A stretch of 64,000 nucleotides of DNA. It comes from Tistrella mobilis KA081020-065. GTDB taxonomy: Bacteria > Pseudomonadota > Alphaproteobacteria > Tistrellales > Tistrellaceae. Of this stretch, positions 51,478 to 59,669 are shown in pieces. The DNA lies in NCBI RefSeq assembly GCF_000264455.2, contig NC_017956.1, positions 2,277,501 to 2,341,500 on the forward strand, given 5' to 3'. Each line of letters starts with the position of its first letter. The stretch's first letter is position 1. The notes under the pieces were generated by a model. The model worked only from the letters and a program-made list of their open reading frames with translations, did not search any database and was not told the origin of the DNA. The position numbers and the translations under genes were made by a program.

Positions 51478-52053
51478 ATGAAGGGCAAGGTCATCGGCTT
51501 CGACAGCCGGACGGGCACGGGCGCCATCGAAGGCGAAGACGGCCTGCGCTATGAATTCTCGGGCACCGAATGGCGAAGCGTCATCCGCCCCGAAGCCGGT
51601 GTTCAGGTGGACTTCCATCCCGAGGGCCAGATGGCCCAGGCGATCTTTCCGGTGCAGGCGCCGGCCGCCGCCCGGGACGGGGACGGCTTCTCGTGGTGGG
51701 CGTTCTATTTCTCGTTCCGTGGCCGCACCACCCGCAAACCCTATTGGCTGTATCTGATCCTGCCGGTCTTCGTGATCAGCATCCTGTTGACCCTGCTCGA
51801 TGTGGGCCTCGGCACCTACAATGCCGAAACCGGGGGCGGGTTGTTCAGCGGGCTGTTCTCTCTGGCGGCAATCTGGCCCAGCCTCGCGATCGGCGCCCGC
51901 CGCTGCCATGATCGCGGCCGCAGCGGCTGGTTTCAGCTGATCATGCTGATCCCGCTGATCGGCTGGATCTGGCTGCTGGTCGAAATCGGCTTCCTGCGCG
52001 GCACCGAGGGACCGAACCGGTTCGGTCCCGACCCTCTGCACACCGGCTACTGA
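51478..52053 (+). CDS. cold-shock-like OB domain fused to DUF805 membrane domain
   Basis: A 191-residue protein. The first ~60 residues have a cold-shock/OB pattern (MKGKVIGFDSRTGTGAIEG, then FHPEGQMAQAIFPV). After a short linker the DUF805 domain begins with SWWAFYFSFRGRTTRKPYW and has four hydrophobic segments, including a conserved IGARRCHDRGRSGWF loop and a C-terminal GTEGPNRFGPD. The AAGGCAG ribosome site is 7 bases before ATG 51478. It converges on phnN (23 bases between stops). A link to phosphonates is by position only; a cytoplasmic OB domain on a membrane anchor suggests nucleic-acid or small-ligand sensing. Confidence 0.85.
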   Translation: MKGKVIGFDSRTGTGAIEGEDGLRYEFSGTEWRSVIRPEAGVQVDFHPEGQMAQAIFPVQAPAAARDGDGFSWWAFYFSFRGRTTRKPYWLYLILPVFVISILLTLLDVGLGTYNAETGGGLFSGLFSLAAIWPSLAIGARRCHDRGRSGWFQLIMLIPLIGWIWLLVEIGFLRGTEGPNRFGPDPLHTGY

Positions 52054-52076
52054 TACATGCCGGCGGCTGGCCGCCG

Positions 52077-52640
52077 TCAGCCGCCGATCGCGCGGATGAA
52101 GGCGGCAACGGCGTCGTCCAGCGCGCCGCCATTGTCGACCACAACCACATCAGGTCCTGCGGGCATCTCCGCCCGGGCCCGGGCCAGGCGGCGCCGGATG
52201 TCCTCCGGCGTCTCGCGGCCGCGGGCGGCCAGCCGTTCGGCCAGCACCGCATCGGGGGCATCGACCACCACGATCCTGACCGGCGCCGCCCGCCGCCGGG
52301 CATCGTCCAGCACGGCACGCGACACATTGGCGACCACCGTCAGCCCGTTGCGCCGCGCCGCCGCAACCGTCGCCGGGATGCCGTAGCAAAGGCCGTGGGC
52401 CTGCCAGTGCAGCAGGAAGTCGCCGACCGTCGCCCGGGCTTCGAAACCGGCAACAGTTTCGGGCTCGTGATCCTCGCCCCCGGCATCGGCCGGCCGGGTG
52501 ATCACCCGCCGGGCGAAGACATGACGGCCGCTCGGGGCCAGTTCGGCCCGCGCGCGCGCCATCAGCGTGTCCTTGCCCGCGCCCGACGGCCCCACCACCA
52601 GACAGAGCAGGCCCCCGGTCTCACCTTCGGCCGCAGCCAT
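52077..52640 (-). CDS. phnN: ribose 1,5-bisphosphate phosphokinase PhnN
   Basis: A 187-residue P-loop kinase from ATG 52640, two bases after the phnM stop. Walker A is VVGPSGAGKDTLM; the guanylate-kinase-like middle holds RRVITRPADAGGEDHEP and WQAHGLCYGIP, with Arg residues for the ribose phosphates. It phosphorylates ribose 1,5-bisphosphate to PRPP, the last step of the C-P lyase route. It is the last gene of the phnG-phnN operon. Length is as expected (E. coli PhnN is 185 residues). Confidence 0.92.
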   Translation of the reverse strand: MAAAEGETGGLLCLVVGPSGAGKDTLMARARAELAPSGRHVFARRVITRPADAGGEDHEPETVAGFEARATVGDFLLHWQAHGLCYGIPATVAAARRNGLTVVANVSRAVLDDARRRAAPVRIVVVDAPDAVLAERLAARGRETPEDIRRRLARARAEMPAGPDVVVVDNGGALDDAVAAFIRAIGG

Positions 52641-52642
52641 GA

Positions 52643-53788
52643 TCAGAGCACCTGCCGGCCGCGCCGCCACACGGCCCGGATCAGCGGCACATGGCCGTCG
52701 ACCACGGCGAAGCGCACCAGATCGGCCTGCGCGCCGGCCGCGATCCGGCCGCGATCCTTGAGCCCGACCGCACGCGCCGGAATGTCGGTGACGGTGCGAA
52801 TGGCGGCCGCCAGCCCCACGCCCTCCACATCCGCCAGCATCATGGCCGCATGCAGCAGGCTCGCCGGCACGTAATCCGACGACAGCACGTCGAGCAGCCC
52901 GGCTTCGGCAAGAGCCCGGGCCGAGACATTGCCGGAATGCGAGCCGCCCCGCACCAGATTGGGCGCCCCCATCAGCACCGCCATGCCGGCGGCCTTCGAT
53001 GCGCGCGCGGCCTCGATCGTGGTCGGGAACTCGGCCACCGAGCAGCCATCGGCCTCGGCTTCGGTTACATGCTCGGCCGTGGCGTCGTCATGGGAAGCCA
53101 GTGCATAGCCGCGCGCCTGCGCCTGTGCCACCACATAGGCGCGGTTGGCCGGGGCGTGTTCCGCCTGCATGCGCTTCTGGTTGACGATCATCTCCCCGAT
53201 CTCGTCGGCGCTGACGCCATGCTTGCCCATATAATATTCGCGGTATTTCGCCTCGTCGACGAACTGCCGCTGGCCGGGGGTGTGGTCCATGATCGACAGC
53301 ATGCCGGTCAGCGGATGGTCGATCAGCGGCTCGACCAGCGCCTGCATCCGTTCATGAGCGATCTCGCAGCGCAGATGCAGAAGATGGTCGACGCGCAGCA
53401 GGTCGCGGGTCTTGGCATCGGCCACTGCATCGATCATGTCGGCCAGATCGCGCGCCCGGTTGCCCTGCTTCAGATCGCCGATGGTCACGGCGTCGAAGAC
53501 CGTGGTGATGCCGGCCGCGGCCAGTTCTGCATCATGCGCCCGCACGGCCGGCAACGCCGGCCAGCGCACCCCTGGCCGCGGCGCGAAATGCCGCTCCAGA
53601 TTGTCGGTGTGCAGCTCCACCAGCCCGGGGATCAGATGATCGCCCTCAAGGTCGATCGCACCCGGCACCCGAGAGATCCCCTCGGCCAGTTCGACGATGC
53701 GGCCGTCCGCGACCACCACGGTCGCCCGCGCCAGCACGGTGTCGGGCGTCACCACCCGGGCATTGGTCAGGATGGTCTGGGCGGTCAT
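52643..53788 (-). CDS. phnM: PhnM, RPnTP diphosphatase
   Basis: A 381-residue amidohydrolase. Metal ligands are in HTDNLERHF (about residue 60) and SHDDATAEHV, with Lys/His in IMDHTPGQRQF, and the PhnM signature in GAPNLVRGGSHSGNVSA. It removes diphosphate from alpha-D-ribose 1-methylphosphonate 5-triphosphate to give the 5-phosphate substrate of PhnJ. It overlaps phnL by 4 bases (ATGA) and is followed 2 bases later by phnN, so translation is coupled. Length and motifs are as expected. Confidence 0.95.
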   Translation of the reverse strand: MTAQTILTNARVVTPDTVLARATVVVADGRIVELAEGISRVPGAIDLEGDHLIPGLVELHTDNLERHFAPRPGVRWPALPAVRAHDAELAAAGITTVFDAVTIGDLKQGNRARDLADMIDAVADAKTRDLLRVDHLLHLRCEIAHERMQALVEPLIDHPLTGMLSIMDHTPGQRQFVDEAKYREYYMGKHGVSADEIGEMIVNQKRMQAEHAPANRAYVVAQAQARGYALASHDDATAEHVTEAEADGCSVAEFPTTIEAARASKAAGMAVLMGAPNLVRGGSHSGNVSARALAEAGLLDVLSSDYVPASLLHAAMMLADVEGVGLAAAIRTVTDIPARAVGLKDRGRIAAGAQADLVRFAVVDGHVPLIRAVWRRGRQVL

Positions 53789-54534
53789 GCGGCGGCTCCG
53801 GCGGGAGTGAGGGGCAGAAGGCGGGTCGCCAGGCGATCACGCACCGCCCGGTCGTGGAAGATGGCGACGATCGCGGCACCATTGCTGCGGGCGGCTTCGA
53901 TCAGTCCGCAGGCGGCATCGACATTGCCGGCGTCGAGCGAGGCGGTGGGTTCGTCCAGCAGCAGCACCGGATGACCGGCGGCCAGGCCGCGGGCGATGTT
54001 CACCCGCTGCTGCTCGCCGCCCGAAAAGGTCGCGGGCGGCAGCGACCACAGCCGCTCGGGCAGGTTCAGCGCGACCAGCAGTTCCGCTGCGCGCGTCTCG
54101 GCTTCGGCCGCCCCTCCCCCGCGCCGGCGCAGTGGCTCGGCGACGATCCTGAGCGTTGCGACACGCGGGATCACCCGCAGGAACTGGCTGACATAGCCCA
54201 TGGTCCGGCGGCGGACATCCAGCACCTCGCGCGGCTCCGCCGTGCACATGTCGACCACCTCGTCGCCATGGCGGACCAGAACCCGGCCCTGATCGGCCAG
54301 ATAATTGGCGTAGAGGGTTTTGAGCAGGGTGCTCTTGCCGGTCCCGGAAGGGCCGTCCAGCACCACGCATTCGCCGGGCGCCACTTCCAGATCGACCCGG
54401 TCGAGCACCGGCAGCCGCACGCCGCCCTGGGTGTGAAGCACGAAGGTCTTGGAGATGCCTTCGGCCTTGAGCCGCCAGCCGTCCGCGACCGGCATCGCCG
54501 TTCCGGCGAGATCTTGCGTCATCGGGGTCACCAT
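53785..54534 (-). CDS. phnL: PhnL, C-P lyase accessory ABC ATPase
   Basis: A 249-residue ABC protein. Walker A is LDGPSGTGKSTLL, the signature FSGGEQQRVN and Walker B LLLDEPTASLD, followed by FHDRAV with the switch His. PhnL has no membrane partner here; with PhnK it attaches to the PhnGHIJ core complex rather than a transporter (known for E. coli). ATG 54534 is 4 bases after the phnK stop; an ATG at 54522 is also possible. It overlaps phnM by 4 bases. Confidence 0.94.
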   Translation of the reverse strand: MVTPMTQDLAGTAMPVADGWRLKAEGISKTFVLHTQGGVRLPVLDRVDLEVAPGECVVLDGPSGTGKSTLLKTLYANYLADQGRVLVRHGDEVVDMCTAEPREVLDVRRRTMGYVSQFLRVIPRVATLRIVAEPLRRRGGGAAEAETRAAELLVALNLPERLWSLPPATFSGGEQQRVNIARGLAAGHPVLLLDEPTASLDAGNVDAACGLIEAARSNGAAIVAIFHDRAVRDRLATRLLPLTPAGAAA

Positions 54535-54538
54535 CGGA

Positions 54539-55348
54539 TCAGACCTGGAGCACGGAAGAGACGAGCAGCTGGGTATAGGGGTGCTGCGGGTCGTCGAGGA
54601 TCTGGTCGGTCAGCCCCTGTTCCACCACCCGGCCGCGGCGCATCACCATCAGCCGGTCGGCGAGCAGGCGGGCGACCGCCAGGTCGTGGGTGACGATCAG
54701 CACCGACAGGCCCAGATCCTCGTTCAGTTCGCGGATCAGGTCGAGCAGCCGCGCCTGCACCGAAACGTCGAGCCCGCCGGTCGGCTCGTCCATGAACACC
54801 AGCCTGGGACCGATCACCAGATTGCGGGCGATCTGCAGGCGCTGCTGCATGCCTCCGGAAAAGGTGCGCGGCAGATCGTCGATCCGCCCGCCATCGATTT
54901 CCACCCGCCCCAGCCAGTCGAGCGCCCGGTCGCGGATCCGGCCGTAATGCCGGGCGCCCGTCGCCATCAGCGGCTCGCCGACATTGGCGCCAGCGGAAAC
55001 ATCCAGCCGCAGCCCGTCGCGCGGATTCTGGTGGACGATGCCCCATTCCTCGCGGGCCAGCCGGCGGCGCTCGGCCTCGCCCATGGTCACCACGTCATGG
55101 GTGGTGCCGGCGCGGTCGGTATAGAGCGCCTGACCGCCATCGGCTTCGATCCGGCCCGACAGCATGCCGAGCAGCGTGGTCTTGCCCGATCCGCTCTCGC
55201 CCACGATGCCCAGCACCTCTCCCGGCCACATCCGGAACGAGACGTCGGTGCAGGCGATGGCGGTGCCGTAGCGCTTCTCCAGCCCCTCCACCGCCAGCAA
55301 CGGCCGGGCGGGGGACAGGGTCTCGGCGGCCTTTGCGATCGCGTTCAT
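54539..55348 (-). CDS. phnK: PhnK, C-P lyase complex ABC ATPase
   Basis: A 269-residue ABC protein. Walker A is IVGESGSGKTTLL, the signature FSGGMQQRLQ and Walker B LVFMDEPTGGLD, with THDLAVARLLADRLMVM holding the switch His. The C-terminus DDPQHPYTQLLVSSVLQ is the oligopeptide-type tail that PhnK shares. PhnK binds the PhnGHIJ core and likely couples ATP hydrolysis to turnover. It overlaps phnJ by 4 bases (ATGA). Confidence 0.95.
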   Translation of the reverse strand: MNAIAKAAETLSPARPLLAVEGLEKRYGTAIACTDVSFRMWPGEVLGIVGESGSGKTTLLGMLSGRIEADGGQALYTDRAGTTHDVVTMGEAERRRLAREEWGIVHQNPRDGLRLDVSAGANVGEPLMATGARHYGRIRDRALDWLGRVEIDGGRIDDLPRTFSGGMQQRLQIARNLVIGPRLVFMDEPTGGLDVSVQARLLDLIRELNEDLGLSVLIVTHDLAVARLLADRLMVMRRGRVVEQGLTDQILDDPQHPYTQLLVSSVLQV

Positions 55349-56283
55349 CGCGCGCCCTCCTCGCCCGGATGGAACGGGGCATCCATGCCCGGCCCCTCAT
55401 GGCCGGCCTCGCGCCGGCTGGTGCAGTGATCGGTGTCGGAACAGACGAAGATCCGCCCGCCCCGGTCGTCGACGATCACCTCGTCCAGATAGCTGTCGGT
55501 GGCACCGCACAGCGCGCAGGGCCGGTCCCAGCCTTCCACGTCGAAGGGGTGGTCCTCGAAATCCAGGCTGCGCACGGTGGTATGGGGTGGGATCGCGTAG
55601 ATCCGCTTCTCGCGCCCGGCGCCGAACAGCTGCAGGAAGGGCGCATCATCCAGCTTCGGGTTGTCGAATTTGGGGATGGGCGAGGGCCGCGCCAGATGGC
55701 GGCCGGCCACCATCACCGGATAGTCATAGGTGGTGGCGATGCGGCCGTGGCGGGCGATGTCTTCGTAGAGCTTCACATGCATCGCGCCATATTCGGCCAG
55801 CGCGTGCATGCGCCGGGTCTCGGTCTCGCGCGGCTCCAGCCAGCGCAGCGGCTCGGGGATCGGCACCTGATAGACCAGGATCTGGTCTTCGGTCAGCCGG
55901 GCTTCGGGCACGCGGTGGCGGGTCTGGATGATCGTCGCCTCACGCGTCCGCTCGGTGGTGGCAACCCCGGCGGTGCGGGCGAAGAAGCGGCGGATCGACA
56001 CCGCATTGGTGGTGTCGTCCGCGCCCTGGTCGATGACCTTGAGCACGTCGTCCCGGCCCAGCACGGCGGCGGTCACCTGGATGCCGCCGGTGCCCCAGCC
56101 ATAGGGCAACGGCATTTCGCGGCTGGCGAAGGGCACCTGATAGCCGGGGATGGCGACGCCTTTCAGGATCGCCCGGCGGATCATCCGCTTGGTCTGCTCG
56201 TCCAGATAGGCGAAGTTGTAGCCGTCGGCGCTGCTGCCATCGGCGTCAGCGGCAAGAACGGTGGTCGTCGCGGGGGAGGTCAT
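55345..56283 (-). CDS. phnJ: C-P lyase, PhnJ catalytic subunit
   Basis: A 312-residue radical-SAM enzyme. Four Cys, at 256, 259, 281 and 287 (CALCG ... VCSDTDHC), have the CX2CX21CX5C spacing of E. coli PhnJ, in which three bind the 4Fe-4S cluster and one forms the thiyl radical. N-terminal segments GYNFAYLDEQTKRMIRRAIL and PYGWGTGGIQVTAA are family marks. It cleaves the C-P bond, releasing the alkane and 5-phosphoribosyl 1,2-cyclic phosphate. It overlaps phnI and phnK by 4 bases each, so it is tightly coupled. Confidence 0.97.
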   Translation of the reverse strand: MTSPATTTVLAADADGSSADGYNFAYLDEQTKRMIRRAILKGVAIPGYQVPFASREMPLPYGWGTGGIQVTAAVLGRDDVLKVIDQGADDTTNAVSIRRFFARTAGVATTERTREATIIQTRHRVPEARLTEDQILVYQVPIPEPLRWLEPRETETRRMHALAEYGAMHVKLYEDIARHGRIATTYDYPVMVAGRHLARPSPIPKFDNPKLDDAPFLQLFGAGREKRIYAIPPHTTVRSLDFEDHPFDVEGWDRPCALCGATDSYLDEVIVDDRGGRIFVCSDTDHCTSRREAGHEGPGMDAPFHPGEEGAR

Positions 56284-57425
56284 TCTGCCGCATCCCTGTT
56301 CTGGTCGTCGGCGTCCTGGTCGTCAGCGTCCTGTTGGCCACCGTGCCGCTCGCCATGCGCGCGGCGCAGGCGACGGACCATGTCGAGTTCCGACTGGAAG
56401 TCGACATAATGCGGCAGCTTCAGATGCTGCACGAAGCCCGAGGCTTCGACATTGTCGGCGTGGTAGAGCACGAATTCCGGGTCCTGGGCCGGGCCCATCA
56501 CCGCTTCGCCCAGCTCGCCCGCGCGCATCGCCCGGTCGACCAGCGCCATGGCCATGGCCTTGCGTTCAACCTGACCGAAGCCCAGACCATAGCCGCGGGT
56601 GAATTGCGGCGGCGCCGCAGCCGTGCCGCGGAACTGGTTGATCATCTGGCATTCGGTCAGTTCGATCTCGCCGATCTCGACCGCGAAACCCAGCTCTTCG
56701 GGCACCATCTCGACGGCGACTTTGCCGATGCGGATCTCGCCCGCGAAGGGGTGGCTGTTGGCATAGCCGCGCTGGGTCGAATAGCCGAGCGCCAGCAGAA
56801 AACCCTCGTCGCCGCGGGCCAGGCTCTGCAGCCGCAGCGCCCGGTCGGCGGGGAAATCCAGCGGCTCGCGGGTGAGGTCGGGGACCGTCTCTTCGTCCTC
56901 GTCCACGGCGGGCAGCTCGCGCTCGATCAGCCCTTCATGGTTCAGCAGATCGGTGACCCGCGGCATGGCGTCGTCCAGCGGCTCTGCCAGCGGCAGAACC
57001 GGTTCGGGCGCCGTCTCGCCGTCCAGCAGGCCGAAATCCAGCAGGCGATGGGTATAGTCGAAGGTCGAGCCCAGCACCTGGCCGCCCGGCAGATCCTTGA
57101 AGGTGGCCGAGATGCGCCGGGCGATCGCCATGCGCGCGGTATCGACCGGCTCCGTCGCGCCGAAGCGCGGCAGGGTGGTGCGATAGGCCCTGAGCAGGAA
57201 GATCGCTTCGACCAGGTCGCCCTGGGCCTGTTTGATGGCGAGCCCGGCGAGTTCGGGATCATAGACCGAGCCTTCGGTCATCACCCGGTCGACCGCCCGG
57301 CCCAGCTGGCTGGTGATCTGGTCGACGCCAAGCTCCGCCACCTGCGGATCGCCGCGGCGGTCTTCCGCCAGCAGCCGGTGGGCATTGGCGATCGCCGCCT
57401 CACCGCCCTTGACCGCAACATACAT
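56280..57425 (-). CDS. phnI: C-P lyase core subunit PhnI
   Basis: A 381-residue core subunit. Segments YVAVKGGEAAIANAHRLL, LGVDQITSQLGRAVDRVMTE and MVPEELGFAVEIGEIELTEC are family marks. PhnI works with PhnG, PhnH and PhnL in moving the phosphonate onto ribose triphosphate (known for E. coli). The C-terminus is a charged tail rich in Asp, Gln and Asn (HGGQQDADDQDADDQNRDAA), a small acidic repeat made by near-identical GACGACCAG units. It overlaps phnJ by 4 bases and follows phnH by 4. Confidence 0.95.
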   Translation of the reverse strand: MYVAVKGGEAAIANAHRLLAEDRRGDPQVAELGVDQITSQLGRAVDRVMTEGSVYDPELAGLAIKQAQGDLVEAIFLLRAYRTTLPRFGATEPVDTARMAIARRISATFKDLPGGQVLGSTFDYTHRLLDFGLLDGETAPEPVLPLAEPLDDAMPRVTDLLNHEGLIERELPAVDEDEETVPDLTREPLDFPADRALRLQSLARGDEGFLLALGYSTQRGYANSHPFAGEIRIGKVAVEMVPEELGFAVEIGEIELTECQMINQFRGTAAAPPQFTRGYGLGFGQVERKAMAMALVDRAMRAGELGEAVMGPAQDPEFVLYHADNVEASGFVQHLKLPHYVDFQSELDMVRRLRRAHGERHGGQQDADDQDADDQNRDAAE

Positions 57426-57429
57426 CGGA

Positions 57430-58059
57430 TCAGCCCTCCGGGGTGATGCGGGTGGTGCGCGGCAGGGCCGCCAGCCGGTCGCCCGCCGTCAGCACAATGT
57501 CGAGCCCGCGGGGATAGAGCGGCGCCAGCGCCGCGCGGGCCTCAACGAAGCCGGCTGGCAGCCCGGTGACCGCCAGATGTGCCGCTCCATCGATGCCGGG
57601 TCCTTCCAGCCGCCAGCCTGCCGCCGGCCCGGCCGACAGCGTCTCGACCTCGATCACCAGCGTGGTGGACCGGTCGGGATAGGCATCGGTGCCGAGGGCG
57701 AAACGATCGGGCGCCGGCATCGCCTCGGGATCGCCGATCACCGCAAAGGCCGCCTTGTCGGGGGCGACCGCCAGCGGCGCGCCGGTGTGAAAGCGCAGAT
57801 AGGGCAGCGCCGGGGCCGAGACCCGGTCCAGCCAGACGGGGGTGTCGTGATCGGCCAGCGCCAGCAGCACGGCGGCTGCGGCGCGCGACAGCGGCCGGTC
57901 CAGCCCCGGGACCGCCGTCACCCTGGCGATACGGCCGGGGCGGGCCATGGCGTCCAGCACGGCGCGAAAGGTGGTCTGGGCATCGCCGACCGGGTCGGGG
58001 AAGCCGGGGGCAAGGCTGGCGAGCGGGGCCACCGCCGGCATGTCAAGGGTCAGGCTCAT
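57430..58059 (-). CDS. phnH: C-P lyase core subunit PhnH
   Basis: A 209-residue subunit. ATG 58059 is favoured because GGGGAG lies 8 bases upstream, whereas the GTG at 58068 that overlaps phnG leaves no room for a ribosome site. Family segments are PGFPDPVGDAQTTFRAVLDA and AMARPGRIARVT. PhnH is a PLP-type-fold dimer that joins PhnG, PhnI and PhnJ in the C-P lyase core. It starts 5 bases after the phnG stop and ends 4 bases before the phnI start, so translation is probably coupled. Confidence 0.93.
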   Translation of the reverse strand: MSLTLDMPAVAPLASLAPGFPDPVGDAQTTFRAVLDAMARPGRIARVTAVPGLDRPLSRAAAAVLLALADHDTPVWLDRVSAPALPYLRFHTGAPLAVAPDKAAFAVIGDPEAMPAPDRFALGTDAYPDRSTTLVIEVETLSAGPAAGWRLEGPGIDGAAHLAVTGLPAGFVEARAALAPLYPRGLDIVLTAGDRLAALPRTTRITPEG

Positions 58060-58064
58060 CCGTG

Positions 58065-58574
58065 TCACTCCCCGCGGACCATGGTGAAGAACTCCACCCG
58101 GCTCGCCGCCGCCTTGCGCGACGCCAGGGCCCGGGCCGCGGCCTGTTCGGCCGCCAGCGGCTCGACCAGGTCGCGCATCAGCCGGGGGCCGTGGGAGCCG
58201 GTCTGGAGCAGCGCGTCCAGAACCGCCACCAGTTCGGCCTTCGCCCGGTCGCGTCCGGCGACATAGCCGACCCCGGCCTCGCCGTCCTTCAGCCGCACCA
58301 CGGCGCGCGAGACGGTCATCTCGCCCAGATTGAACCGGGCCCCTGCCCCGCCCGCTCGGCCGCGGACCATGGCCAGACCGGTTTCCGGGCGGCGCAGGGC
58401 CACCGCCCCCGCCAGCACACCGGCCCGGCCGCCGGGCAGATCATCCAGCGCCGCCTGCAACCGGCCGCGATCGGCACGGGCCAGCACCGCCAGCCAGCGC
58501 CTGCGCGCCGCCTGGTCCGCCGTGCCACCGGCCGTTTCCGCCGTGCCGCCGGCCATCTCCGCCGTCATCGTCAT
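58065..58574 (-). CDS. phnG: C-P lyase core subunit PhnG
   Basis: A 169-residue subunit from ATG 58574, which has GGAAGGA 9 bases upstream; an upstream in-frame ATG at 58640 lacks one. Family marks are ARRRWLAVLARADRGRL, RFNLGEMTVSRAVVRL and GYVAGRDRAKAEL. The first ~18 residues carry a 7-residue tandem repeat (MAGGTAE/TAGGTAD) encoded by two near-identical 21-base units, absent from the E. coli protein. It is the first gene of phnGHIJKLMN, facing phnF across a 174-base gap. Confidence 0.93.
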   Translation of the reverse strand: MTMTAEMAGGTAETAGGTADQAARRRWLAVLARADRGRLQAALDDLPGGRAGVLAGAVALRRPETGLAMVRGRAGGAGARFNLGEMTVSRAVVRLKDGEAGVGYVAGRDRAKAELVAVLDALLQTGSHGPRLMRDLVEPLAAEQAAARALASRKAAASRVEFFTMVRGE

Positions 58575-58620
58575 CGGACTTGTTCCTTCCGTACCCGCGT
58601 CGAAGCGGATGTCGACAACT

Positions 58621-58639
58621 TGGTATATTTGTATAGACA
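58621..58639 (+). promoter_or_regulatory. PhnF operator candidate in the phnG-phnF gap
   Basis: TGGTATATTTGTATAGACA contains TATA-N4-TATA and two halves (TGGTATA and TATAGACA) that resemble the TGGTATAGACCA site I recall for mycobacterial PhnF. It sits in the AT-richest part of the gap, 46 bases from the phnG ATG and 110 from the phnF ATG, where it could overlap both promoters. Its dyad is imperfect. Confidence 0.55.
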
Positions 58640-58748
58640 TCCGTATCTCTCATGGGCATGATGCCTCCATCCCCGCCCGAGGGCAAGACCGGGAGGGTGA
58701 CGTTTGCATGACGATGCGGTACCGCAGCAGGACCAGAAGGGGGATCGG

Positions 58749-59516
58749 ATGGCCATTGACCGGGAACCGGGGGTGACGCTCTGGCGGCAGATCGAACGGG
58801 TGCTCGCGGACGAGATTCAGCGCGGCATCATGACGCCGGGCGCCCAGCTCGCCACCGAACACCAGCTGGCGGAACGCTTCGGGGCCAACCGTCACACCGT
58901 CCGCCGGGCGATCCGCGAATTGAAGACCCGCGGGCTGATCCGCGTGGAACAGGGCCGCGGCACCTTCGTGCATGAAAACGTGATGGACTATGCCCTGGGC
59001 CCGCGCACACGCTTCAGCGCCAATCTGAAAGCGCAGGAGCGCCGGCCGGCCGGCATGCTGCTGGAGGCAGCCGCCGTCGCCGCCACCGGCCGCGTCGCCG
59101 AGGGGCTGGGCGTCGCGGAAGGCGCGCCGCTGATCTATCTCACCACCCTCTCTTTCGCCGACAACGTGCCGGTCAGCCTGGGGCGGCATTACCTGGATTT
59201 CGACCGCTTCCGCGGCATCGACGAGGTGTTCCGCGAAACCCCCTCCATGACCCTCGCCCTCACCCGCTTCGACATCCACGACTACACCCGCGGCCGCACC
59301 CGCATCACCGCGCGCATGCCCTCTGCCGAAGAGGCCGGGCTGCTGCGCCAGCCGCCCAACCGGCCGGTGCTCAAGACGGAATACATCGACGTCGATGTAA
59401 ATGGCCGGCCGGTGCAGTACGGCATCACCCTCTTTGCCGGCGATCGGGTGCAGATCGTCACCGACCCGCGCAACCCGGATGCAACCGACAGAACCGATGC
59501 ATCGACATCAATGTAA
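58749..59516 (+). CDS. phnF: PhnF, GntR/HutC-type regulator of the phn operon
   Basis: A 255-residue regulator from ATG 58749. The winged helix (about residues 5-75) contains VLADEIQRGIMTPGAQLATE, QLAERFGANRHTVRRAIREL and VEQGRGTFV. The UTRA effector domain follows (about 95-240; LIYLTTLSFADNVPVSLGRHYL, then VLKTEYIDVDVNGRPVQYGI), as in PhnF and HutC. The tail (TDRTDASTSM) is unstructured. It is divergent from phnG. It probably represses phnGHIJKLMN until a phosphonate-derived ligand is bound; the site at 58621-58639 is the candidate operator. Confidence 0.92.
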   Translation: MAIDREPGVTLWRQIERVLADEIQRGIMTPGAQLATEHQLAERFGANRHTVRRAIRELKTRGLIRVEQGRGTFVHENVMDYALGPRTRFSANLKAQERRPAGMLLEAAAVAATGRVAEGLGVAEGAPLIYLTTLSFADNVPVSLGRHYLDFDRFRGIDEVFRETPSMTLALTRFDIHDYTRGRTRITARMPSAEEAGLLRQPPNRPVLKTEYIDVDVNGRPVQYGITLFAGDRVQIVTDPRNPDATDRTDASTSM

Positions 59517-59669
59517 ATCGCCGGCGCCCGCGCCGACCATGGCGTGACGCCAGAGAATTTTCACCGCCAGCTCAGCGACTTACGGCAGATCCCTGCAGCG
59601 AATTTCGGTCCACGGGTTGGTTTCGGCGCGCCGATCCCCTATATTTCCGTCGAACCCGCCACAACGACC

